64,000 bases of DNA from Neoscytalidium dimidiatum (Eukaryota; Ascomycota; Dothideomycetes; Botryosphaeriales; Botryosphaeriaceae): positions 4,154,001 through 4,218,000 of the forward strand of contig CM074697.1 in assembly GCA_037367355.1 (NCBI GenBank). Reading direction: 5' to 3'. This document shows positions 19,927 to 30,042 of the stretch, piece by piece (positions within the stretch are counted from its first letter, which is position 1; each line of letters begins with the position of its first letter). The notes beneath the pieces are model-generated. The model was not told where the DNA came from. It saw nothing but the letters and a program-made list of their open reading frames with translations, and did not search any database. The position numbers and the translations under genes are program-made.

Positions 19927-20935
19927 CCTGGTGTTCGCGGGTGGAGAGGAAAGAAGCAAGGATACTGGGTACGAGGCGTGGTTGAATGGAGAGGTGTATT
20001 CTTTGACTATGAATGGCCTAACACTGTGCAATTATACTAGCATCATCGTGAAATCTGAATCGAGACAGAGCAATGGTGTCCGTGCTATAGAGCCTTTTCG
20101 CCGAGCCGAGACAAGAATCATGCTCTCGTGGGAAGTTCCAGACACTCTGGTGAATAGGAGCGACCGGGCACGTGCTGACTGTCTTACAGTCTGGATTGCT
20201 TTATTTCTACCGAATTATTCCTAAGGTTTTCCTTTTCCTGGCTAGTCAATAGCCATGATCTGCAAAGAAAGGAGATTATTCACCGAGCAGGAGGGCCAAA
20301 CAGCACGGGCTGTTAATTTCTATCATGATCCGTCGGAGAATCCCATAGAGCCTCGGCGGTGGATATCTATCGTACGCCCTCGAGGCGGGGTTCAGCTATG
20401 TTATAATTGCTAGGTCTCCTGAGAAACGCTTATGCAATCAAGGTATGTCGTGAGACGTATTTGATAATGAAGCACCGTGCTTATAGTCACGCCACAGAAC
20501 TGATATCTCCATGATCTGATCTTCCAAATTGAGTTACGGTCATGAGCGGTGAACAGTTGGTTGACCAGACGTTGATGACAAAAAGAGTGTTGGCCTGCAC
20601 ACGCATGCTTCTCGACATGACTCGTCTTTCGTGCCCTAATTTAAGCATTATTCATCCCACTCGGCAGTCTGTGCATTTAAGCAGCCTAATGGTGATCCGG
20701 TAACAACCACTCTGCACAGACTCCCGGCTTAGCTCCACTTGGATGTCTCAGAACCTCTGGACTGAGCACGTGTTGAAGGAGTCCCGTTGCCCAACAGAGG
20801 GCTGAATTTAGCCTCGTGCGTCATTTCTTCATATTAGTACCGAATGTTCTTGATTCTATGCCGGTGATTAGAATAGCAGTTTCTATTTATCTAAGTTTCT
20901 TTGCTCGTATGCAGTAATCAGGTGACCATCGTAGC
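19927..20935. other. Intergenic, no gene seen
   Basis: Upstream region of REW protein A. No coding sequence recognised. Confidence 0.5.
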
Positions 20936-21848
20936 CGGGTATTCGGTAAGAATAGCGGATACTAAAGAAATCTTTATCTTACGCTACTCCTATATAGAAA
21001 GAAGCTATAGATAAAGACTATCTTCTATTAAAGCTCTATATACTAGTCAAGATTCTTCTAAAGCCTATATGTTACGGCGTAGTAAGAAGGAGGAGAAGAA
21101 GCGTTAAGCTGGAAGAAATCGGACCCACCAACGCAGTCAGGGCATAAGACGCCCGTAACCACCCTGATGATTTAGCAGCAACGCCGCGGTCACAACGCCA
21201 AGGCCTGACCACTTAACCTAACCACTAAAACCACCGCGGTCACAGCTAGCGGTCACATCTATCATCTCCTTCAGTATATAGAGCCCACACGTTTACCGTA
21301 GATAGGACCCCGTGGTTAACTTGTCAATTGATTCCTACCCTACTATTATACGAACCTCCCCTGCCTACTGCTGTACCGGCCCCCAGAAAGCCCAGACTGT
21401 CTGACGAAGCGCCCCAACTCCCCTAGAAAGAGTTTCGGCGTAACACTATAAGATAACTTAGAAGAATACTTTCGGTAAATTTACTAGAAGTACTAGTATA
21501 TAGGTTATATATAAGAAGAGATATACTAAGAAGGGAATACTTATAGAGAAAATACTAAGGAATTATATTCGCGATTATAGAATTTAGAGAGATCTAAAAG
21601 TATCTATTCTAATTATTAGTCGTTTAATTCTTCGAATACTACTATTACGTCTAATTAAAAATCCTATAAGGGGAATTAAACGTATAATAATTCGAACTTT
21701 TATACCTAAATACTTATTCTTTAATATATATTCTTAGCTATAAACTTTAATTACTTTTTAGCCGCTTTAAGACTTTAGTAAACTTATTATACTTTAGCTC
21801 TATTAGAATATAGCTTTAAGATTTTAGGAAGGTCCTCTTACTAGATAC
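20936..21848. mobile_element. RIP-type retroelement relic: TA-rich block with LTR-like core
   Basis: From 20936 to 21110 and again from 21440 to 21848 the sequence is very TA-rich with no coding capacity, as in RIP-degraded repeats. Between them, 21115-21420 keeps GC content and looks like LTR material: iterated CCGCGGTCAC motifs, a TATATAGAGCC promoter-like box and the segment GTAGATAGGACCCCGTGG. A similar layout occurs at 60343-60787. The right edge abuts the 3' end of REW gene B. Exact boundaries and target duplications were not found. Confidence 0.5.
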
Positions 21849-22235
21849 TTAATTATAATTAATATTCTTGTAAGGGAGCTTAGCTAAAATGTCTCCATCT
21901 TTGTCGTAGGACCAAATGTCGTTCTCAAGGTAAGGAATGGTGGTCCCCATCCATTCCCTGTACCGCCAAAAGGTGATTCGGCAATAGCACTTGGGGTTCC
22001 TAGTTTCACAATTGTCGCAGGAGGTGGTTCCAGTAATATCGTGGCCGAGGCGAGCTCCATTGTTGCGGCTGTACTCGATGTACTTGTACGTCAGGTCCAG
22101 GCAAGTGTTGCGCCAGTGGCCGGCATCCAGCTCGCAGGCGTCTTGTTTGGTGACAAAACCGACCTTCCACTGCTGGCAGCCATAGGCAATGTAAACGAGG
22201 TTGTAAAAAAGGAAGATAGGGACGAAGAACTTCAT
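21849..22235 (-). CDS. REW-family small secreted cysteine-rich protein B
   Basis: Single exon, 128 residues, with signal peptide MKFFVPIFLFYNLVYIAYG followed by CQQW, matching CQQF of protein A. The core aligns throughout: EYSRNNGARLGHDI, SCDNC, KCYCRITFWRYREWMG. It has seven of the eight family cysteines. The final xCD ending seen in A, C and D is replaced by LPYKNINYN, encoded in the TA-rich block that begins here, so the C-terminus seems to have been replaced by invading repeat DNA. A TATATA element lies about 65 bp upstream of the start. Confidence 0.72.
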   Translation of the reverse strand: MKFFVPIFLFYNLVYIAYGCQQWKVGFVTKQDACELDAGHWRNTCLDLTYKYIEYSRNNGARLGHDITGTTSCDNCETRNPKCYCRITFWRYREWMGTTIPYLENDIWSYDKDGDILAKLPYKNINYN

Positions 22236-22827
22236 GGTGGACGTAGCTTTTGCGAGGACAGGAGATGCGGTCCTTGTGATGGAAATTGTGATGTTACTTT
22301 GCTCTATATATGCTAAGCTTATGTGCGTTGAGCATGCGCAAGTGCCACATTGACATGATTCGTTTGACGTGAACTACGGTGTCTTCCCGGACTTTTGATT
22401 CGTATTATTGTTAGGTCATCCAAATCTCCCCTCATCCCACTCAAGGCTCAGCAGAGATACCAGCCAGATTTTCGGATAGCTTTGCCTTCTGTCTTCCCAA
22501 GATTTTTGATAATGGTTTAAATATCCTATTAGACCTCACTCAGGAGCAGCTACCGAATCGTTGAAAAGAGGGCAGCAAGAATTGATATGAACATTATGGC
22601 GCCAGGTCTTATACAGAATTACAGGACCTGCATCGAAATCTTCTCTACATTCGATCATGTTGGGCAAAGCCCAAGTATATCACTCACACCACGTAGGACT
22701 CCTTAAATTTGCTCTGCATCTACGCCTCGTCGAGAGATGTTTTGCTAGCCGAAAGTTCATAACAACCGAACTACCCATAAGATCTGGTAACTTTAACTTC
22801 TCTGTCTTTTAACTCGTGTACCTCATA
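22236..22827. other. Intergenic, no gene seen
   Basis: Promoter side of gene B and 3' side of gene C; nothing else recognised. Confidence 0.5.
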
Positions 22828-23286
22828 TCAATCACACTTGATGTTGTGGCCCTACTAAAAGCTTAGCGGGCTAGATGATATTGCAAAAAGAAATTTACTT
22901 ACCGTGTCGTACCAACCATTGAGGCCGTTGTCAGGATCAACACGTTCCCAGCCCGCTGGCATCTTGGGCCAGTAGGATGAACCAAGCTCATGTATCCACT
23001 CTCTGAGCCTCCATGCTCTCACCGTGCAGGTACACCACATCTGCCCGTTTCCTTCGCAACTGTTGCAGACATTGTCGGCGGTAAAAGATCCTCCCCAGAC
23101 CTTCTCGTGGGCTTCACTGTAGTCTCTCATGTTCGCCTCGATCTTCCAGCAGTCGCTATCGATGGTTGTTTTTGGCGCACTGCATGGATAGTATTTGTAC
23201 CATTCAATATATTTTTGAGTGCAGGCTTCCGCAAGGGAGGTACAAATGGCAAAGAGGAATGGGAGCAGATAAGGAGGCACCCTCAT
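22828..23286 (-). CDS. REW-family small secreted cysteine-rich protein C
   Basis: Exons 23286..22903 and 22851..22828 give 135 residues. The start at 23286 begins a signal peptide (MRVPPYLLPFLFAICTSLAEA) and a TATAAAT box lies about 75 bp upstream. The 51-nt intron (GTAAGT..TAGTAG, branch-like GCTAAG) joins GWYDT to GHNIKCD, restoring the xCD ending seen in A and D; unspliced, the frame ends differently at 22855. The mature part has eight cysteines, including VCNSC and WCTC, and the block VRAWRLREWIHELG. It is the only member for which an intron is proposed. Confidence 0.7.
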
Positions 23287-24081
23287 AATGTATGTTTGAG
23301 TGGTAACTGGATGGAAGGTTGACGAAAGGTTGAGCACTCGTGGAAGTCGTTTTGTCGTGATAATTTATACAAGGAACTCAGTCCAGAAAACATATCCAAA
23401 ATCATTGACGATGAAAACCACGAGTCATTGTAAGAAGTGTCATGTATTTGAATCGAACAAGGCGAACAGCACGTGCTCGGATTGTCTGGGATCAAGGGAC
23501 AACCCGGGCGTGATATTACGCCGAGTGAGATGCGCAGCCTAGAGTCAAGCGTAACGAAGAGTTGCTGTATATGCGGTGAGCCGGCTTTGAAGATCAATTT
23601 ACTGCCCGCAGTCCTTTCGGAGAGAGATGGTCTCACGAACCCAGATGTGGATCGCTACGATAGACGTCGCTGTTTCAGGACTCTCAGTACCGCCAAGTAG
23701 TTAGCCTAATTGGGAAATTCAGAAGTGGTTTAGCGTAGCCTGTTCCTTATGACACGTAGCTCTTCGTGTAGGCCCTTAGGAGGAGCAATCCATTGAGTTC
23801 AAACAGTCGCTCCATCATTATGTTGCCGAACAGATTTTTGTAAATGGAATTTGTTGAGAGAAATGGCCTTTTGACTACATCACATGGGTGTATTTCTGAA
23901 CCGCACTTTGTAGTGTGAAACACCGGTATACAACGGAGTTGACTACCAAGTTCTTTCGACTAACCAGCTACCATTCCTCAAATCCAACCCCCCAGTCTTG
24001 GTCAGTTTCAATTCAAACTTCTCTGTAATTCTGAGACCTTGTCAATACTGTATATGATTGATCTTCAAAAGGAGCATACCT
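23287..24081. other. Intergenic, no gene seen
   Basis: No recognisable coding sequence between REW genes C and D. Confidence 0.5.
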
Positions 24082-24498
24082 CTAGTCACAGTTGACCGTG
24101 CCTGGCCCGTAAACACGGTCGTGAAGACTCCAGCCATCAAAGCTAGGGAGAGACTTGTGCTCCATGTCGGTTTGCCACTCGCGGTACCTCCAGGCCACAA
24201 CATTGCATTGGTAGAAAATACAGTTCGGGCTGTCATCGGGAAGAGTGCCGCCAGCAATGACAAGCTCCGCGGTGATGTCGCGTCCAAGCTGATTGTGGGT
24301 TTGGTCGCTCAATTCGACAAACGGTTGTCGGAAGGTGGCACACTCTCTTGCAGCACGCTCTTTGATGGCGGGCTGCAATCCTTCATTGCAATTGGCGTAT
24401 TCTTTGTAGTAGATGTAGTACCGTTGCTTGCATGCCAGAGAAAGGGTGACTAAAGAGAAAAGGGTGGTAAGCCACAGGGACATAGTAAAGAACTGCAT
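24082..24498 (-). CDS. REW-family small secreted cysteine-rich protein D
   Basis: Single exon, 138 residues from the ATG at 24498. It has a signal peptide (MQFFTMSLWLTTLFSLVTLS) followed by LACKQ. Conserved features are NQLGRDITAE, CNVVAWRYREWQTDME and the ending GTVNCD. It has six cysteines: both members of the central CxxC pair present in A, B and C are absent, and an extra loop (AGGTLPDDSP) stands near that position. The paired loss suggests those two cysteines are linked to each other in the other members. Most divergent copy of the array. Confidence 0.7.
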   Translation of the reverse strand: MQFFTMSLWLTTLFSLVTLSLACKQRYYIYYKEYANCNEGLQPAIKERAARECATFRQPFVELSDQTHNQLGRDITAELVIAGGTLPDDSPNCIFYQCNVVAWRYREWQTDMEHKSLPSFDGWSLHDRVYGPGTVNCD

Positions 24499-26063
24499 GA
24501 TGGATGATCTTGCGTGGGAGAGTTGGAGATGTGACACTTGAAGTGCGCCTCACGGATTGGGGACAATAAAAGAGTCTCCCGTCAAGAAGCTCGATCAATT
24601 TCATTGTGCGATTGGATCTTACTCGGCACTGCACGGTCGACAACACGCACAAGAGTCATTTTTGATGATAGTTCATGGCTCACGGCCTCGATTCCGGGTC
24701 CACGTGCGAAGCTCAAGTGGTTCTGAGAAGGTGAGAATTAGTGCACAGGCAGTGCTTGTAAATGCTTGTCTTGGTGTTCAGTGCGTCCGTATTCTGGAAA
24801 CATCCGATTGACATCGAGGATCGGGCCGAAGCCCATGGCAATTCATTCTTGCATCTGCCCCGACTCGGTCACACTGCGGTGGCTCAGATTCTGCATCACT
24901 TTCGAGGGACCTTTTTTTTTTCAGATGCGGAGTGATTGTAAGGAGGTTTCCCGCGATCACTAAAGGGACGCACGACTGTGCGCGTTCTTTTAGGCCACCC
25001 CATACCTGCGAAGATGTTGACCGCAACTTTCTCGAAATGTCGCATTAAAAAGCGGACCAATAAGAGTTGAATGACACCACATGTGCGCCGATTCAACCCC
25101 GAACTCTGCGTACTTATAGTTCGTGGTACATTCACGTCTCTCTGAGGTCGCTATACCATCGACATTTTCTTACCCTCATCTGACGATGAAATAATTCCTT
25201 CTCCATTCTTGCAGTGAAGCCCTGCCACCGCACGGTGGTTGCCAGTTGCAGTATCTAACTGAAAGGGAATAACTACTAGGAATGTGACGCGGAGAGGCAG
25301 AATCTTATGCTGCAACTCCGCTCAGCCTCGCTAGGAGTCACAATTCTGTCTCATCGCCAACCCGCATGTATGACGGCATCACTGAGAGTAAGTTGCACGG
25401 TGTGTGACAGCGATAGATGGAGCAGGTATATCAGTTCTGCATCCCGATGTGTGGGACAGTCTCCCAATCTTGAGAAGTTATTCTTATCGTTATGGATTGC
25501 TTGCATTATTGAACGGTTTTAGTGGAAGGGACCTATCCTGCAGAGTCGTGACAGGAACGGCCCTCTCGCTCGCCATTTATTCGAAAGCTCAGTGGGATTC
25601 GAATCTACAAAGTGCCGGTTCGTATTCGATGTCTACAGCTCGACATTGTCAGGAGAGTGTTGCTGTCGTTGCGCCCAGGGTTGAGATATGGCTGCAGAAG
25701 GCGGGGAGTTTTTCAATAGTAGCTTAGGGGAATACGAAAGAATGCAGCCAATCACACACGCTGCTGGCTCCGGCTGGATCGGGCACGGATCAACGTGCTA
25801 TTTCTGCTCCTACGTCCTTCCCAAAGCGATCGCAGGCAAGGGAAGTCGCTGGGGATCGGCAACCACTTTCAGCAAGGCCGCCAATAATCCTGCGGGGCCG
25901 GAATCCTACGTGGTGTCATCACACGAAATGCGACGACAGTCAGTACTGGTTGGCGCTTTCCAGCATTTCGATCAGCGCGACGCTGTCTTTTTAAGTCAGG
26001 AAATAATCCACAAGTACTCGTCGCCGATCTATGTTGATTTTGACTTACTGTCGAACTTCAAGC
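24499..26063. other. Intergenic, no gene seen
   Basis: Several frames of 60-134 codons occur (for example 25688-26092 plus), but none has a recognisable domain, signal peptide or spliced continuation. Confidence 0.5.
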
Positions 26064-26721
26064 ATGTTCAACATCAGCTTCAAGGCAGCTAGTCTCCTCT
26101 TGAGCTTCACTCTAATCGCCGAAGCACAGGTCTGTTACTCGACCAGGCACGATTCCCAGCCGGACAGTAGTTTGAAAGTATGCAACGTCTTCTCTGATTA
26201 CCATCCACACCTTTCGTGTTGCCCGAAGGACTCCACTTGCTTGGACAATGGCTTGTGCTTCACGCCATCCAACAACTCCTTGGCAATTCTGCAGTACGCT
26301 GGATGCACATGGTATTGGGGAGCAGCACCAGCCTGCCCGGGTGCTGAATACTGCAAGCTCAAGAGTAAGTTGCTCGAATCACTCATGCGCTCTATGGTTG
26401 ACGTATGTGGTAGATGTGACGGGCGACCAATACCCCGTTGGCAGTAGATGGAACATCATCCCTTGCCCGTCCGGGAAGTACTGTTGTTCGGTGGATGAAG
26501 TCTCCAACGAGTGTTGCGTGAATGAGGAAGACACATTTGAAGTTAGCTGGGGTCCCGTTCGGGACCAAACAACTTCTATTTATTCAACATGGACGTACAC
26601 GACCACAAGCTATGAGACCACGACCGAGACTGTCTGTCCCACGACCTCGGCGTCTCTTACGTCTATCACGCCTGCCACCACTCTTGTGAACCCTACATTG
26701 GAAGCTCGGTTCACTGCATAG
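26064..26721 (+). CDS. Secreted cysteine-rich protein with Ser/Thr-rich C-terminus
   Basis: Exons 26064..26364 and 26414..26721 give 202 residues. The 49-nt intron (GTAAGT..GGTAG) joins EYCKLK to NVTGDQYPVGS. The N-terminus is a signal peptide (MFNISFKAASLLLSFTLIAE). Cysteine clusters include LSCCPKDSTCLDNGLCF and CPSGKYCCS..NECCVNEED, a pattern seen in many fungal secreted or cell-surface proteins. The last ~60 residues are rich in Thr, Ser and Tyr and look O-glycosylated. There is no C-terminal membrane or GPI-type tail. It is transcribed toward the pseudogene region and is not a REW-family member. Function unknown. Confidence 0.72.
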
Positions 26722-27514
26722 CTGTGGGATGATATGGACGAAGCTGAACGAAGATGATTCCTCCCAAGCAACGCTTTCAGGACCGGTTTGCGTACGGGGA
26801 AGGACAGTCGAGAGTAGAAGAGATAATTCACAATTCTCTTATTCGCCAACAGACGCTTCACAGACTATAAATATCTAGCGGTCAATCATCGTTATCCCGC
26901 TCCCTGACTTTCTTCACATATATAGAACTCCGTCCTAGAGGATGTTTTTCTCGTTTGTGTTCCATGCCAGTCAATCAGAGTCCCCGCACGTCGCAATAGC
27001 TCGGAGAAAGGTGAAGAGCATGTTCGGACGTCCCTACTATGCCGTCCTGCGCTGCGTCGCGCGACGCTGGTTCTTCCTTCTCTAGAAACCCCAACCTCAG
27101 CCTCTCAATCTGACCACGTGAACAGCTCCTTCTCTATCAGTCGCCTATATGCTCCTGGTCTTGCTACTCTCGTGGTCCTGAGCAGCGGGGTCCCGACATT
27201 TCGACCATCACCCTGCGGCACCATTCACCTTTCTTCCATCATAGCCACAGTTGCGTCGCTTCCACCACTCCACGCGCCGACGCCCTCGAAAATCTCTATG
27301 ATTAGCTGTCCGCGTATATAGGCTAAATTTCATGGTACCAAGTAGAGATAATGACGTAATCCGACGCCGATGCCCCCTACACTCCTGCGAACACGGATTT
27401 GGCGCACCAAAGACCTTGCCGTTATGCACCAGGGGGCTTGGTGGGTAACGTCAGCATAGTGATTCACCAAATGAAGGTCTGTGGTGCATCAAATTGACAT
27501 GGTATCCGTTTAGG
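26722..27514. other. Intergenic, no gene seen
   Basis: No recognisable coding sequence. Confidence 0.5.
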
Positions 27515-28500
27515 TAAAAAATTATGATTGCGGAAGTATCAACTTCAGACATAGAGCTATGCATCCTCGACTGGCTCTCGCAGCTTGCCTCGGAAGGTTC
27601 AAGATCGCGGCACGTGACTACGTTGCTGAAGACTTTCACACATCACGGCCCGAACAGCACGCGCAGCTGCCTTGTCGCTGAGCCAACGGGCCTGACAGCA
27701 GCATTCCAGCAGAAGAGCTAACGGAATACGTGGAAATACGATACGGTAAGCTACAAAGATACCCGTCTTTGATGACTAGAAGGATCCTGCTCCATGCACT
27801 GTGCGGCCTCGCCTTCCTGCATCGGAGCGACGCAGTGCATCGCGGCATGGAACTAGGAAATCTGCTTTCTGTAATTAACCATATCAACTCTGCCAGCGAG
27901 GGTGAATTCAAGCAAGATGTGGCTAGTACGGCAGTGCCCCCACGACGGATTGACGGGAAGATCGATAGAGGGACAACGAAAGCACTGTATCTAAAACAAT
28001 CTCGTACGGCTCGCTCTGAACGATCTTTGTGCGAAAGAGTCGGGTTTCAGTGCGAGAAATGAAAGCTATCCTCAAAGTGTTCGATTACTATATATCTACT
28101 GCGTGCCGCATCCAGCTTGATGGGCCGCCAGCCCACCAATGGACGCCGTCACGCCTCTAAGACTCTATACACCAGAGCTAATCCTGCACCAACCGTTTGG
28201 CTCCACCATTAAGATTTGGAGCTCCGGGTATCTGGTCTATGAGCTCTCGATAGGCTAGTCTCCCTTCATGGCGCTCGGGCGGGACCAGCAAGAGCAAGAA
28301 GCCGGTGATGATAAAGGATCGGGCATATGTAAAGCACTTGAGATGCAATTTGCCCAAAACAAAAAACAATGAGCCGGATATTGATGAAGAGGAAAGAGTA
28401 GCGCTGTTCGGGCTGATAAGGCAAATTCTAAAATACAATCCGGCGGGATGGCCTTCTGCGGCGGAATCACTCAACCATCGGTGGTTCTCCATACTTCTTC
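27515..28500 (+). pseudogene. SRPK-type protein kinase pseudogene
   Basis: Kinase-derived blocks appear in order but in different frames: ASEGSRSRHVTTLLKTFTHH and CLVAEPTG; then RYPSLMTRRILLHALCGLAF and VHRGMELGNLL; then TPELILHQPFGSTIKIWSSG with YLVYELSIG; then ALFGLIRQILKYNPAGWPSA and LNHRWF. These correspond to the fungal SRPK-like family, where the catalytic loop reads VHGDLQPGN. Here the catalytic Asp is lost (HRGMELGN), the frame shifts near 27715, and the segment between subdomains VII and VIII is scrambled. The ATP-binding N-terminal lobe is not found. Not functional. Confidence 0.78.
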
Positions 28501-29136
28501 AGGAGGACTCCTGTGCCGCAATCGTGGCGTATTGTATAAACTACCTTTGTTTTACCCAACAGATCATTTTCTCTAGTTCAAGTCCTGACATTTTCGGTAT
28601 AGCTATTTCGGTTTCATAACCGAATCCGAGGTCGGCCTCGAACCGTGGCAGTACTAACATCGAAAGCCGGGTAACAAAGTCAGCAGCGCATCGCCCATGC
28701 ATCAAGGTTAGGTTCGGACTCGGGTAGGCTCTGTGACGGGTACTATAGTCGCAGCCATATCTTTTGTCAGCGCGGTTTTGACGCAAATCCTCTAATATTC
28801 CTGATGGGAGCTCTTGATTGGTTGAGATGGTCTTGCATTGACCGTTTTCTCCCCTGTAATCTGACCAGCGCAAACAGATGGTAGCCTGTGGCCACATTGC
28901 ATTTCTGGCCGATTATGATTACATCATTTTAAGGCAACTGCACTTCAAAGGTCAATATATCCGTTCGAACCATAGAATTGCAGATAGAGGTTTCATGGGG
29001 AAGTGGTTGTGGTGGGAGGGGGCGTGGTGGGTGTAGAGATGGTGACGGACGTGAAAAGTGTGTGGCCTGGGAAGAGGGTCGTGCTGGTGCATTCGAGGCA
29101 AAGTCTTCTAAATAAATTTGATAAGCAGTTAAGTGA
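28501..29136. other. Intergenic, no gene seen
   Basis: A 118-codon minus-strand frame (28541-28897) has no recognisable domain. Confidence 0.45.
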
Positions 29137-29795
29137 TTGCGTTTGAAAACGATGGAGGAATTGGGCATGAGGGTTGTGCTGGAGATAGTGAAAGATGTAG
29201 GTAAAACTGAGGGCGTCGTGAACCTTAGTTTGGGAAAAGGTGACTATTTGGTGAGACCGGAGAAGTCTCCCATAAGACCGACCTGCTGGTTGTTGAATAG
29301 ATCAAATGCATTGCTCACAGCTCTATCCGGTATTCTGGGTCGAACTATCTTCGTCCTCCATCGCATGATCTGGCCATATCCGAGTCAGACCTACAATGCA
29401 GCTTGCAGATAAATCTCTGCCTAATATGTATGCAGCCGGGGACGTGGCTGAGGCAAGCGCACAGAGGGCCAACACGCGATTCGCTACAAATCAAGCTGCT
29501 ATAATATTCTACTTTCTCTCATGGGCCAGCAACCCCGGCGCCATTACCTGTACATCCGCCCGGAGGGAGAATTTCTGTTAAGCGGTGGATTCGGTAAGTA
29601 ATCTTCTTGGTAGCATGTATTATTACAATTCTAAATACCGCATAGAACAAGCCCATAGTTTATATCTCGGACAATGATACGGAGATTCTCTTCCACTCGA
29701 AGGAAAAGGACATGGCCGTTCAGTCCGCATCAGCATGGAAACACATGGGACCGAAACCTTTCGAAGATCAGAGCGAGGGGAATGACTTCATATGA
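29137..29795 (+). pseudogene. FAD-dependent pyridine nucleotide-disulfide oxidoreductase relic (AIF/AMID-like)
   Basis: The 5' part reads EELGMRVVLEIVKDVGKTEG and VVNLSLGKGDYL. After a scrambled stretch comes LADKSLPNMYAAGDVAEASA with TNQAA, the FAD-binding ATG/GD-type motif of this family. The 3' part reads RRHYLYIRPEGEFLLSGGFG, a GTAAGT intron-like donor, then IVYISDNDTEILFHSKEKDM and WKHMGPKPFED, ending at a TGA at 29793-29795. The N-terminal Rossmann domain is missing and at least two frame changes are needed. Pseudogene; it points toward the NRPS but does not look like a working cluster member. Confidence 0.68.
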
Positions 29796-30042
29796 GAATC
29801 TTTTGCAAAGTTCACATGTGCAACGGGTCCGATGGAGTCAGTACTCGCCCCTTCGTTAGATGCTGATTGCTTATCTTCTGAATTGACCAGGACATTTTGA
29901 TTTGAATCATCCTATTGAGACTACAACGCGTATCACATAAGAAATAAGAACCACTTTCCAGCCCATTTTTGTTCTATGAAAGCTTGGAGGCTACACCGGC
30001 CAACCAGTCTGACCTCTTATGAGTCAAATCCCAGAAATCATA

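Noticed and set aside
25688..26092. 134-codon plus-strand frame overlapping the start of the cysteine-rich secreted gene
   Set aside because: No domain or signal peptide, and it overlaps the supported start at 26064.
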